A stretch of 64,000 nt of DNA. It comes from Eretmocerus hayati (lineage: Eukaryota; Arthropoda; Insecta; Hymenoptera; Aphelinidae). Of the stretch, positions 28,670-39,599 are shown one piece after another. The stretch's first letter is position 1. Each line of letters begins with the position of its first letter. Location: the NCBI GenBank assembly GCA_029851415.1, contig CM056742.1, forward strand, positions 96,082,976 through 96,146,975, written 5' to 3'. Both the position numbers and the translations under genes were made by a program. The notes below the pieces were generated by a model. The model saw only the letters and a list, made by a program, of their open reading frames with translations. It did no database searches and was not told the origin of the DNA.

Positions 28670-29826
28670 TGTCATATCCTGACCTTATCTAGAATCATAC
28701 ACATCCATTTTTTCAGATCTATATGTTCATGTCCCTACTCTCCTAACCCGTATATTCCTAATTACACCTCCCTATATACCAAAACCATATACCAACTTTC
28801 ACTCATACGCGTACATCCATTTGCGTAGGTGTATGCCGATCTACATGTCATACCGCGGAATACTGTTTCGCGGCAACTTATAATAGTCTTACAGCAAAAG
28901 GTGCCATTTGTCTAGATATACTCTTTAGAAATGTATTAATGTCATGAAATATGTGTAGACTATAAGTATGATCCACTTGATGTAGCAACTATAAAAATTA
29001 CGGGTACCATCCACAGGCACTTTTACCGGACATAAGATGACCACCAATTTATTACTTGTTCAATAATTCTACAATAAATCGTCTCAATCCGCCTTAACGC
29101 CACTGTATCGCAGGAGTAAGATTGACTAGGATAAGGATTAGCCCATATGGCGCTTTATTATTGTCATCAGTTTTAGCGCCAAAGCGAGGACTTCCAAATG
29201 GAAGTTTGATGTAGGAATAATCTGGAAAAGGGGCAGCTAGCTTCAATGCACCTCGAAAATATAAAAGTTAGGCTGCTCAGCAGAGCAGCAGCAGTGTTAG
29301 GCGAATCTCTGTCCCTCTAACATCACAGTGTATCTTGGCCATTTTTTAACAATAAACGTGGAAGTTCCCTGCATCTGGAGTTGTTCTCTGTCCTCAACAC
29401 TCACGACCAAATAGTACATTCCGTAGCAGCTACGAGCGAACCTTTCGAGGGCGTACGTGACTGTTACAATCAACCCGACGGCAGGGCAAACTTCGCCGCC
29501 GCATCTAACAAATTAATACCTGCTGGTAGGATTGGCGAAACTAAATAATTATAACTACATTTTTGTTTGACTTTCCTTCCTAACAACCAGTAACTTACTT
29601 ACTAACTGTTGATTGGTGCTTAAGCTTATCCAATAACCTCATAAAATTAATTATTTTTTTGTCGTATGATCTCCGAAATGTTCCCTATATAAATCATAAT
29701 TCCCGTTTAAACTATTTAAATTTACGCGGTTGTTGAAACGAGGGTGGCTCCACTCCCGGCCGAACCGCGCTTAGCGTAGGCGAAAAAGGAGCCAATTTGT
29801 TCCATCTAGTTAGGCAGTATATAACA
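28670..29826 (+). repeat. 3' LTR
   Basis: Matches the 5' LTR over its whole length. I count six substitutions, an 11-bp deletion (near 29525) and a 1-bp insertion in a T run. TATAAAA is at 29260-29266. Confidence 0.95.
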
Positions 29827-30484
29827 CTTTCCTCTCTGAGCTTGCAAAAATATGAGACCATTCAACTCTTAGAGGTACCTATTATTTTTTATCTGCTAAC
29901 ACTCATTACAAACTTATTGGTCTCACGTGGTGGGGAGAAAGTTTTGATAAGACCATGCATGGTATAGAGAGACCGTATGCAGAAAACTTGTAAGAATCCA
30001 ATAGCTAGGCGAGATCGACCACACTCTAAAACTGCTGGAAACTGAGAAACATCAAATCATCACAGTAACAGCACTAAAGCAGCAACACCGCAGAAGCAGT
30101 TTAGGCTTGACAGGACAGCATCGCGTGGCAGTGGCAGCACTCCGAGGAGGTTATGGGTGCAACAGGCAATTTTTATACTCGTTATAGACATATTTCAGAG
30201 AGAAAATTTCTATTTGTTGATAATCATTATGTTTTGATCAATCAAAATTAGAAAGAGTGGAACTTTTAGGGTATGCTCTTGCTGATCGCGCGGATTTAAT
30301 ATGCAATGAGAAAGAGAAAGAGGTCCGACGCTGCGCAGTAATCCATTTTGCGTTGACACAATGTTGAAACGCGCAGAGCTCGAAACTCACACGAATGCAC
30401 GCGATAAGAAATCATTGACGCCCTCACACATAGATTTTGGTGACAAGATTCCGTCCGGCCGCGGCTGAGTTCAATAAAAGCGAA
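29827..30484 (+). mobile_element. Repeat A, outer copy, right part
   Basis: Resumes repeat A after the LTR element, starting with the CTTT duplication and then CCTCTCTGAGCTTGC as at 23614. It ends AATAAAAGCGAA, the same terminus as the inner copy. Confidence 0.82.
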
Positions 30485-30486
30485 GA

Positions 30487-30793
30487 AAATTATCGAATTC
30501 GGTCTTCATCTATTTCTCGGGAAACTCATCCTCCCCGGTTATGATGAATCTTGGAGAACATTCACTGTACCATGATTACACATGATAAAAGCGTGGTGTG
30601 CTGAACTTCCGAGCGAAGCATACATTATCTATAGTCATTTTCTCGTTAGCAATCTAGAATCTGAAGTATGGAAAAATAGCACTCCACGACTTCATCATGT
30701 GTAATTATGGTACAGTGAATGTTCTCCAAGATTCGTCATAACTGAGAAGGAAGAGTTTCCCGAAAAATAGATGAAGACCGAATTCGATCATTT
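30487..30793. repeat. Foldback repeat, arms ~100 bp
   Basis: Left arm (about 30490-30590, containing TCGAATTCGGTCTTCATC) is the reverse complement of the right arm (about 30690-30793) with a few mismatches, around a spacer of about 100 bp. It directly abuts the end of repeat A. Looks like a MITE or foldback element. No gene. Confidence 0.85.
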
Positions 30794-31063
30794 TTTTCTG
30801 AGATAACAGGTGTAGGTCACGGCATATCATAAGATTTTTTCAAAATAAAGTGGGCTGGCTGATGAAACAAATTATTTTATGCTTCTTAGTTGTTGAGAAT
30901 AATATTGGAGACGTGAATAAAAGCGTATCATAAAAACTCCATTTATTTCTCACCATTTCTTATTATGTTTTCTGACGCAGATAGTGACCAGTCAGTAATA
31001 TGCCATATACGAGAACCTCAACTTCAAGTAAGCCGTTTATGATACTCAGCGTAACACGTCTCG
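30794..31063. other. AT-rich unannotated sequence
   Basis: Nothing recognised. Confidence 0.5.
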
Positions 31064-31132
31064 TCGGCCGCGAGGTTAGTGTATCAGACTTTTAATCGAA
31101 AGGTCGTGGGTTCGTGCCCAAGTGCCGGCCGA
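31064..31132 (+). pseudogene. tRNA-like sequence (tRNA-Lys-UUU-like)
   Basis: A perfect 7-bp acceptor-like stem (TCGGCCG at 31064-31070 with CGGCCGA at 31126-31132). The loop TCAGACTTTTAATC resembles a Lys-UUU anticodon arm, but the 3' half of that stem is broken. A GGGTTCGTGCCC arm resembles a T arm. The D arm is weak. More likely a tRNA pseudogene or SINE head than a working tRNA. Confidence 0.5.
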
Positions 31133-33092
31133 AAATTTTCAAAGTTGGAATATCACTGAAAATATGTCGAATGTGTTTTTTTTTCTCAATTTTTTTGCAT
31201 TCTTAATGCATTTTTAATCCATCCTATAAATGCCGTTTCAATCAAGCACAGGGTTCATTTACATATGTTGCTCTTTTTTTGTCGGGTGATTGTAGCGTGA
31301 CGGTAGCCTCACGAGCACGCCACTGTGATGCGACGAGTCCGAATTGGAAACAGATACGAATTAATTAGCATCCGAACTGTGGCATCTTCATGGATAAACT
31401 CTGTGCGTAATGTGAATCACAATCCGCAAGCCATATTCATCACTTGACTCCTCTGCCAATACCCATTATACCCTGTACAATGATGATCACTTCATTTCCA
31501 TAATAGATCTCGTCGCGCGACCATAGCGCACCCGGTCGCCTCACGGTAGCGTGACGAGACACGCTACTATCGCGCGAATGTCGCGCGACCATTTTCAGCC
31601 GGGTCGGGCGAGAGACGGCGAATACAAAATTTAGGACTCGGGATATTCCGACAGTAGTCCCTGGTAGAAATTGTGAGCATTTTTTGTCCAAAAACTGGCC
31701 AAGTCTAACCTAATTGCATTGTCACTATATCTACATACTGCATGGTTGGCCAAAAAATTGGTCACCTTCCTACCAGGGGTGTGCACCTCATTTCTGGATT
31801 GATGTGAGGATTTTGACGGGCGGACTCCCAGGTGTTCTCATCTGCCCGTGTTGTGCACGTGAAAGGGGACCCAAGCCCTTGCACTGCTAAACTGGAGGAT
31901 CAAATCTACACTGTGGAGTAACCGCAAGGGGGACTCCAAGTCCCGGGGTGTGATGACCCTCCGGCCCCAGTTACAAGGACACCGTACCGGGCTTAAGCCC
32001 GGAGCCGGTAGGGAGAAGCCTGGACCTGAGACTGGTGCTCGGAGCTTTGGCTCCTTCCGAAAACCCGCAAGGGGGTTGGCGCGCGTGGTGCCTCATCCCT
32101 GAAATCTGATGATCTCCCGACCCCAGTCAGCGCCCACCGGAGCGTGGAAGAACGCACATCCCTATACGGCAACACGGGAACGGGTGAGTCCCGGGACTCG
32201 CAATGGAATCGTCTTTGGGTGATAACAATGCGAGTCTAGAAGACTTATCCATCGACCCGAGGGGCTCCCTGGGCCACGAGGGGTGTGTATCGGCCCTGTG
32301 CTGGGGGCCGAGCCCAGAATTCGGTAGTCGGAGAGGAGGATCGAGTCATTGTTGAACCACTTGTGGTTCGGTGATGTCCGTCCTTTAAACCGACGCGATG
32401 ACAGGGCGTATCCCTGCCCCCACGCCCATGGGGGCAACCGGGGTGGAGGCGACAGCCGGGTACTCGGGATATGAGAGATAAATTCTTACACTGTAAAGAA
32501 TTTCTTCAAAAAGTTTCAACAAATTCGATTGGAAATTCAAGTAGTTTCTGCAACCGATTGGTTGAGTTCTCAACAAAATTGTTGAACTTTTGATTCAACG
32601 AGTTGGTTGATCTTTTTCGAAAGGAACTTTCATAATGTGGGATCAAGTTCCAAGATACCGAGTGAACTTCGGCACTTTAGCATGTCGAGGTGGAATCTGT
32701 TAGGGATCCCCTCGGAACCATTCCCTTCTTCCTGTGAGATACCAATGGCTCTGGGTACCAGGAAAAAGGCAGCAGATGTGGAATGTAGGGTCCAGGATAA
32801 CTCGGCAGGATAATTCGCAGATGCGTAACGCTTCTTTCGAAGACTTCGAATATCGTTGATGATTCGCAGATGCGTAACGCTCTCTTTGAAGACTTTGAAT
32901 GTCGTCGATTACGAATAAGTTTCTGAATGATCCGGAAAGATTCCAAGTCTCGTATTTGAAACGAGTGGTGAATTTTTGGACAACTTTGCACGTTGGAGTC
33001 ATGACAGAAACTGACGTTCTTAGGGCGGTGCTCCAATGGGAGACTATAGTCCCCTCTTCCCAGGAATTCTGGCTGGCTTGCATGTAATCATG
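31133..33092. other. Unannotated, with GC-rich block 31786-32460
   Basis: No gene supported. The 31786-32460 block is GC-rich with short inverted repeats, including the perfect CCGGGCTTAAGCCCGG at 31987-32002, and has the look of a 5' untranslated region of an insect non-LTR retrotransposon, but no coding follows. A short duplication GATTCGCAGATGCGTAACGC(T) occurs near 32813 and 32861. Confidence 0.3.
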
Positions 33093-33144
33093 GGAGGTTT
33101 GATCCGACAGTCTCTGTGCACAGAGACTGTCAAATCAAACCTCC
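33093..33144. repeat. 52-bp imperfect palindrome
   Basis: GGAGGTTTGAT...GACAGTCTCTG TGCACAGAGACTGTC...CAAACCTCC, centred on TGCA at about 33118. Confidence 0.9.
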
Positions 33145-33235
33145 TGAAAAGCGGCACATTCTGCGAAGAAATACCACAGGTGGATTCTTGATCCAAGGTT
33201 AGATCGAGGGTTCATCGGTTTCTAGTGATAGTCAT

Positions 33236-33589
33236 TGTGTTGAGTTCTTTCCGGTGGCTACTCGTCTCACCTACATCTATACATTCGTCGCACTGTGCTG
33301 ATGCGGGCACTTAGGGCGCCTGCGCGCACCAGTCTCTCCTCGTCTCGTTGTGTTCCTAGTTATCCAGTCGGTTGGATGCCGTTCCTAGACGCGGAGCACA
33401 TCGTATTGTGTGTTCACGCTGTGACTCGCTCTCTATTGTACTAGATCGTATTACTCTGTGTACCTAGATTTTGATCTTTGTAGAGTCTTTTAATTGTTTG
33501 TAATAAATCCCACGTGTAACTCGCGTATTTTCTCATATAGAAGTGAGTGTTATTAGGAGAACCCGTCGCCAACTTTAATAGGTTATGGG
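33236..33589 (+). repeat. copia-type 5' LTR
   Basis: Begins TGTGTTGAGTTC and shares about 200 bp with 36760-36975 (CTACTCGTCTCACCTACATC, GCGCACCAGTCTCTCCTCGT and other blocks). AATAAA is near 33502. Ends just before the primer site. Confidence 0.78.
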
Positions 33590-33590
33590 C

Positions 33591-33608
33591 CCAGCACGTC
33601 GTGCAGAT
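33591..33608 (+). promoter_or_regulatory. Half-tRNA initiator-Met primer-binding site
   Basis: GGTTATGGGCCCAGCACG is complementary to the anticodon arm, not the 3' end, of eukaryotic initiator tRNA-Met. This is the known priming mode of Drosophila copia-like elements. Confidence 0.82.
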
Positions 33609-36600
33609 GCCCGTACCAGGGCGACTGCACATGGCTCCAGGTCGGCGCGACCGCCCCAGGGTTAGGAGCTCCTCCGGGGCAACAGAAATGGAGGCAGTGC
33701 ATTCGGTGACCTCGGAGTGAGTGCGGAGAGTGCCAGGATGACGCGGCGACGCTCGATTCAGGAAATCCTCTCGGAGCTCGGGCACGATCACATATCTAGA
33801 GGTTAGCGCGCGTCGTCACACCTAGATGCCGTCGCTCATCAGTAGACGTGGAAAAGCGACGCGGTCGGGAAGATGCACATCCAGGAGCAGACGCGCAACG
33901 TGAAGCTACATCCAAAACGAGTCTCGCGTCTAGAAGAAAGTGCTCACCAAGAGCTGAAAATCTAGAGGTTGGCCCTTTTCGAGAGTAAATCGGCTAGTGT
34001 TAAGTGCTCGCCAGGAGTCACGTATTGAGGTTACGCTCATCAAGAGACGCACTTGGAAAGTTGGCATTTTTTTAGGAAATCGCGTAGAAAGAGCGAATGT
34101 AAACACGTGTTTCCGAGAATGCGGAGGGAGAGCCAAAATGGCGCGGGGGCGCGCGCAGAGCATCTTTCGGCCTCCTTTTCGTGCTATATTCGCATCCAAA
34201 ATGGCGACGACAACACAACTCTCGATGATTATGTTGTGTATGAATTTTTTCCTCGGGCGAGTTATTCAAAAACGGAATCGAATAGTGTTACGAGAATTCA
34301 GATTTGGATCCGCAATTCGCATAAAACTAGATGTGTCAAAGGTTATTCGGTGACAATAGTAATGAGTATTAGAAGTTGCATGTGTGCTTAGCTGAGATAT
34401 TGCTTGCAGCTGATACACTGCAGTGCAGGGATCAGTGCGGTGGCATATTAGCAGCTCATATTCCCATAGTTAGAAGATGACTTCAAAATTTTAACTTGGT
34501 ACAAGATGAATTCCAGATTTCCTGGATGTCGTGTAGGGACATGATTCTACGTAGATGTATTCTAGACACAAATCACTATAAGGCGCATCATATGAGAGAC
34601 GACGAATTTAGAAAAATTTACCGTCTCATCCTAAGCGAGTGATGTTCAGCCACACGTCGAAATGAGAAGTACACACAGCGAAGCGATCAACCCTAATCCT
34701 TTAGAGGCCGGGATTTGTTCCACCAAATGAATATGAAGTCTGGAATAGAAGATGAATTCGAATTCAGTTGGAAGATTGACTTAGAAGCTGTATTGAAAAA
34801 GTCAAAATTTGCCTTCCCATATCCAGAAGACTGGTTTACATAAGTTGCCCAAACGGGCGAATAGATTGATAATACCGCCATGTATTGAATTATAGTCACT
34901 GCTGTGCAGGACTTATCCAGTTATCTCTGGTATCATTCATTCGTGGGATCCTAGAGTCCACACGTAGCTATTCGAAGAATCGTGGAACAGCTCTCGACAT
35001 GAGTAAGACAGTGCTCGTGAGCAGCGACACCAGTCAACTCTCAAGAAGTACAGTCGAGTTGACCTTGTTATTGAACTAATAGGCCTGCAACCAACCCTCG
35101 AGAAACGCTCTAGAAATCGAAAAACCGGCAAGATTCAGGTAACCGGTTGAAACCGTTTGCGATCGATTCTATATACTTAGGCGGACCTCCAGTAGATTTT
35201 GCCAACATTTTGACCATGCAGAACATATTCATTATTGACAAAAATGCCTTTTTTCGGTTTCTGAGGAGTTCAAGATTTCCATCTTAAACTTGTCGTTTCT
35301 CCGCGAGTTTTGCATTTTGAGACTCCAACTTTCGAGGATATCTTTTTTCATGTATTTTGAAGGATATGGCGTTGGTCCGGGGTCGCCAAAAATTTTTTTA
35401 ACAAAATGGCGGCTTTTAACAAATGGTCTCTCCCGGAAATGAAACTTTTGTTTCAATCGCAAAGAGTGTGTTACAAATGTTCGAATTTTATAATCCTCGT
35501 GCACGGATATCAAAGAGCACGACCTAACGAAGTTTTTGGTGGAGTTACAGATCTCTAAGTTTAATAGCTGAGCAACAATGGTAATTTGTTCATAACACGT
35601 GGCCACAGAATACCTATGTATTCTGAGACGCTGGATCGATTGCACCAGGTCATTCGCTCGACAGAGCCGGGATTTCATTGTTATTAACAATTTTTAGTGC
35701 AAAATCATCGTTTTGTTGCCAAAATCTCAAGAAATATGTATTTTCGTGAGGAAATGCTGGAGATCGAAGTTGTAGAGCATGAAATTCTCTAAAAGGAAAG
35801 TATCCATGAATTTTTCGGGAAAATCCAATCTGAGCCAGAAAATTCGTGAAAATCGTCCCTCGCGGTTGATACGGGCTTCAGGACCGACCGATGCACCGCT
35901 GATGGATTCACTTGGAGATTTAAGGCTAGGCGAGCTGGTATATCTTACCTTGAATGGAATTTCCTTCTACATGGGAAAATTTCCAGATCTCTACATTCAA
36001 TAGCCGAGCAACAATTCCAATTTGCTTTTCGCGGATTTACAGCCGCCCCGGACCGCGCGTGAGCCTTCGTTCATCTCTCTGCGTGGTCTTTTCTCAATCA
36101 AGTATATTTGTGAATTGTTATTTGTTGCCTTGAGGTATGAATGAACGATTGGTATCCCGAAGAACAGAAAGAATTGTCTTTTGATAACCATCCATAGCAG
36201 ATTTTCGTTCCTTGGCGTGTAGATACAAATTGCCATCACCTCCTTGTTCGGATACTACTGCTCAGTGACGAGCCATACAGGAGGACTAATTGAGAAGAAA
36301 GTTGAGAGTCGATTTGATCAATTTAGAAGCAGAGAGCGCAGTGATGACAGAGACCAATGGCTTCAACGTGCAGGATTGCATGAATAGTATGTATTAGAAG
36401 TTATGATATCCACTCGAACCAAGAACAGAATCCAGTTGAATGACTGGAACGGTGTTTCATGAACCACCTAGGAGGAAGCAAACTAACACTACAAATGAAA
36501 TGATATATATGTATTGAACGAATGTCGAAAGTCCAAACTAGGACCCAAGACGAACTCGAAGAAACTCCTTGTGCTATTTGTAGGGTGTTGAACGAATGGA

Positions 36601-36747
36601 TTAATTTTTCCAAAAATTTGTGCTCTTTACTAGGAGTATCTTGTGGCTCGAGTTGCAGAATCCATTTATAAACAGCGATTCTCGAGAAAGACGTCCTCCA
36701 TCAGCGGTAAAATTAACGAGGAATCGAATTAGGAGTCGTAGCCTTGC

Positions 36748-36759
36748 AGAGGGAGGGAG
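36748..36759 (+). promoter_or_regulatory. Polypurine tract of the copia-type element
   Basis: AGAGGGAGGGAG immediately upstream of the second LTR copy. Confidence 0.75.
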
Positions 36760-36975
36760 TGTGGAGTTCTCTGCGGCGGCTACTCGTCTCACCTACATCT
36801 ATACATTCGTCGCACTGTGCTGATGCGGGCGCTGAGGGCGCCTGCGCGCACCAGTCTCTCCTCGTCTCGTCGTTTTCCTAGTTGTCCAGTCCGTTGCGTG
36901 CCGTTCCTAGACGCGGAGCACATCGTGTTGTGTGTTCACGCTGTGACTCGGTCTCTATTGAACTAGATCGTGTTA
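36760..36975 (+). repeat. copia-type 3' LTR, truncated
   Basis: Starts TGTGGAGTTC; parallel to 33236-33452, then diverges abruptly at about 36975 (CTAGATCGTGTT followed by unrelated AAGGTATGAG). Confidence 0.78.
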
Positions 36976-37062
36976 AGGTATGAGACCCTCGGTCCCAGAT
37001 AACCGTGGACCTACAACTCGGAGAATCTCGATTCGTACTACGAGATGAGAGGAAAACGGTCT

Positions 37063-37290
37063 TTTTACACGTAGTCCAAGGCACAAACTATCGTTCCGCA
37101 TTCACCCAAGACCGTACCTTGTGCCAAAGAGCGACCTTTACGTGTAGTCAAAGACGTAAACTACCATCCCGCATTCACACGAGATTATGCTTTGTGCCGT
37201 AGAGTCCCCACGCGCAGTCAAATATATAAAGTGACGATCCGCATTCGCGCAGGGTTGTGTCTTGTGCTAAGGGTGGCTCTCGATTAAATA
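37063..37290. repeat. ~72-bp tandem repeat, 3 units
   Basis: The block ACGTAGTCcAAGGCAcAAACT...CCGCATTCACcc...CTTGTGCC recurs near 37069, 37142 and 37212 (spacing about 73 and 70 bp) with growing divergence. Non-coding. Confidence 0.7.
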
Positions 37291-37358
37291 AGGATATTGG
37301 AATTAAATGATGAATTAACCATGAACCAACGTTCACGTTGGTCTGAGAACACGTTGTT

Positions 37359-38170
37359 GACATGAATTACGAGTCCCAAACTGGGACTCATTATTTCAGA
37401 ACTCCCTGCGGATACACGGCAAGAAGCCGTCGGCAACGGACATCGGGCCAGCTACATGCATAAGCCAAGCAACGCCGAGAGGACATGAGATGCAGCATCG
37501 CAACATCCGAAGGGGGTGGTCGACAAACAACACTCGCCGTACAGCCGTGACCTCATTACGGCCTGCGGCCATGAGACTCGGCAACGTCGCATGCGCTTGG
37601 CAACGCCGACGCCACCGCCTAGCAACAACAAGCCCGGCGCCGCTGCATACCGAGGGGAGGCCTTATTAGATGACGCAACCGACAACCAATCAGAGACGCT
37701 CCCCAGACGAGAGAGAGTCTCCCCTCCAGCGCGCAGACCCACGACGCGCTCGATCAATAATGGCCGCGCACGAATGAGGCGGACAAACCGCCCCCCTTCA
37801 CTAGTCGGCACCGCCCAGATCCATGATGGCGCATCAAGGAGAGGATGCGCACGCACCACCAGTAACCAGTCAGAGGCTTTCGTGGGCGTAACCACGCCAC
37901 TCAGCTAATGACGTCATTTCGTCTATATAAGGAGCCTACAGACGCCCGCCAGCAGACTTGGGGCTTGAGACCCAGACCTATAACCTCAGCCTCGCTCGAG
38001 TAACCACATAACGAGCCTTGCACTGTCATTCTGTACCCTCATTTTGTATAACGCATTTCATAACGCCAGTTCTGTATAGAGTCTTCCATAACGCCAGTTT
38101 TGTGTAGAGTCAGTTAATAAAGCCACATTGATTGTCACCACTGCTTCTATTGTGCTTCAGCACTTAACAA
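37359..38170 (+). repeat. LTR-like block with promoter and poly-A signal
   Basis: Starts near a TGTTGACATG and ends CACTTAACA. Contains CCAAT near 37686, the palindromic TGACGTCA at 37909-37916, TATATAA at 37924-37930 and AATAAA at 38116-38121, in the order U3-R-U5. No second copy lies in the window, so it may be a solo LTR or a 5' LTR; boundaries are approximate. Confidence 0.45.
37909..37930 (+). promoter_or_regulatory. CRE-like TGACGTCA plus TATA box
   Basis: TGACGTCA at 37909-37916 and TATATAA at 37924-37930, with a 7-nt gap. Confidence 0.6.
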
Positions 38171-39599
38171 CCCAACGAACCCGGCTCCATCACAAGTAAC
38201 AATACCGACGGTCCAGAGATCCAGCCATCCAGTAGTTCCAGCAACAGCAGCAGATACCGAATATTTATAAGTACCAGGTTTGTAAGCGTATGAAGGAGAC
38301 CAAGCCCTCGCCGGAACAGCCGACGAAAATACCAGGAGGGGCTAGTTCCGTGACTGAGGTCTACCCTGAGGAATACCAACCTCCTCTGAAGGTCTCGAAA
38401 TACACATCCGAGTTCGTACCTACGCTTCGCCGCACGACAAGAGTGCTCGACCTGACCGTGTACGGCGTTTTTCCGACGGACGATGAACGATGTCTGACTC
38501 CAGCGGACCCAAGCGTTGCCCGAGCTGCCATTCCCGATTCCCAGGAGCCAGCCAAACCGCAACCGTGTACGAGCTCTACGCCTTACAACAGGCCCGTCGA
38601 TTAGCACGCGCAGGCGCAGAATCGAGTAGGCCTCGAGTTATAAACGGCGCCGTGCCAGATTGAACAACTGAACCAAGCGTTCCGTCTTCGCCAGAACCAT
38701 CGTCCCAGTAACTTCAGGGCTCGTTCATAACAATGTAATGTATGAGAGTGCGTGAGATAACTTGGTCATCAGCTCATTACATGCGGAAGCTTGCGCCGGC
38801 CTATTGAGACTAAACATGCTATAAACGCTCTCATCTTTCGTCCGTATTATCCTTGTGGAAGAGAACCCTAGCACCGCCATATTGGCGCTGCAGTCTCATT
38901 TAAATTAATACTCCCAATATAGGAGAGCGCAGGTCTATAAGCTGAGCGATTGGATCAAAATTCCTAAGAAACAGGAAACCTTTGAAGCAACAGACTCGAG
39001 ACAAGCATTTTCCTTGAGAAAAGAATAGATTAGATGACATTTCTATGCTCTCATAATTCGTAGAAGTTTTTATTTGGGAATTTTAGAATCGATCACGGGG
39101 ACTTGCATTTGAGAGCTCGTATTACATCTGTGAATTGTCAAACGATTCCAAAAATTATTCTGACTCTTGGAATACCAGCTCATGATGTTCAAGAAGGAGT
39201 TAAACGATAGCTGGTGCAATTTCTGGAGAATTTTTCGATCGGCGAACTTCACGAGATTCGAGGAGCTCGGAATCCTAACGCGGTATAGCTTTTCGCATTT
39301 GGTCTCTCATTTTGAATCTATCAATTTTGTAACGATTCTACATATGTTTTCGACTTTCGGGAACACTTATCATGATATTTGAAGAGGAGTAAGCCAATCG
39401 CATGTACTGTTTTTGGAAAACTCATTCGAAAAACTGGTAATCTCTAAGAAATGGTGACTTGAAATGCCAACTAAGTGATCAAAATCTCCGAAAATGGACG
39501 GGTTTTGGGGGAATCTGAAGCGTAGATCTAATAGAAAATCGCAATTCGGAACAGATTCGCGTGCTGCTGTTCGACTCTGAGTATTGAATTTGGACGGAA
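38171..39599. other. Unannotated; possible gag remnant 38290-38604
   Basis: A 104-codon open frame at 38290-38604, rich in Pro, Thr and Ser, follows the LTR-like block and could be a gag start, but shows no recognisable domain. The rest holds nothing I can identify. Confidence 0.25.

Larger units (their letters stand above)
11654..29826 (+). mobile_element. 18.2-kb complex Ty3/gypsy LTR retroelement (env-bearing, retrovirus-like)
   Basis: Complete LTR element: 5' LTR 11654-12820, PBS 12823, gag, pro, pol, env-like 1, nested repeat A, Gag-like ORF, Cys-rich ORF, env-like 2, basic Cys-rich ORF, polypurine tract 28658-28667, 3' LTR 28670-29826, with CTTT target duplications. LTRs differ by about six substitutions, an 11-bp and a 1-bp indel, so insertion was recent. 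Without the 2.0-kb nested repeat it is about 16.2 kb, far longer than usual for insect errantiviruses (about 7-9 kb, general knowledge). The RT/IN type and 4-bp TSD fit Ty3/gypsy. The extra ORFs sit between pol and the 3' LTR on the same strand, so they transposed as one unit unless recombination built this copy in place. Confidence 0.93.
33236..36975 (+). mobile_element. Ty1/copia-type LTR element, non-coding, 3' LTR truncated
   Basis: 5' LTR 33236-33589, half-tRNA primer-binding site 33591-33608, about 3.1 kb of internal DNA, polypurine tract 36748-36759 (AGAGGGAGGGAG) and the first ~216 bp of a 3' LTR at 36760-36975. The internal part has no recognisable gag, protease, integrase or RT. A short frame starts with the ATG inside the primer site but stops within about 20 codons. 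It is therefore a decayed or non-autonomous element. The primer site points to the copia group, in which a cleaved initiator tRNA primes reverse transcription. Confidence 0.75.

Noticed and set aside
31786..32460. GC-rich block as rRNA or a structural RNA gene
   Set aside because: No recognisable conserved rRNA or snRNA segments; better explained as untranslated retroelement sequence, itself unproven.
38290..38604. 104-codon frame after an LTR-like block as a gag gene
   Set aside because: No recognisable domain or zinc knuckle; kept only as a possible remnant.
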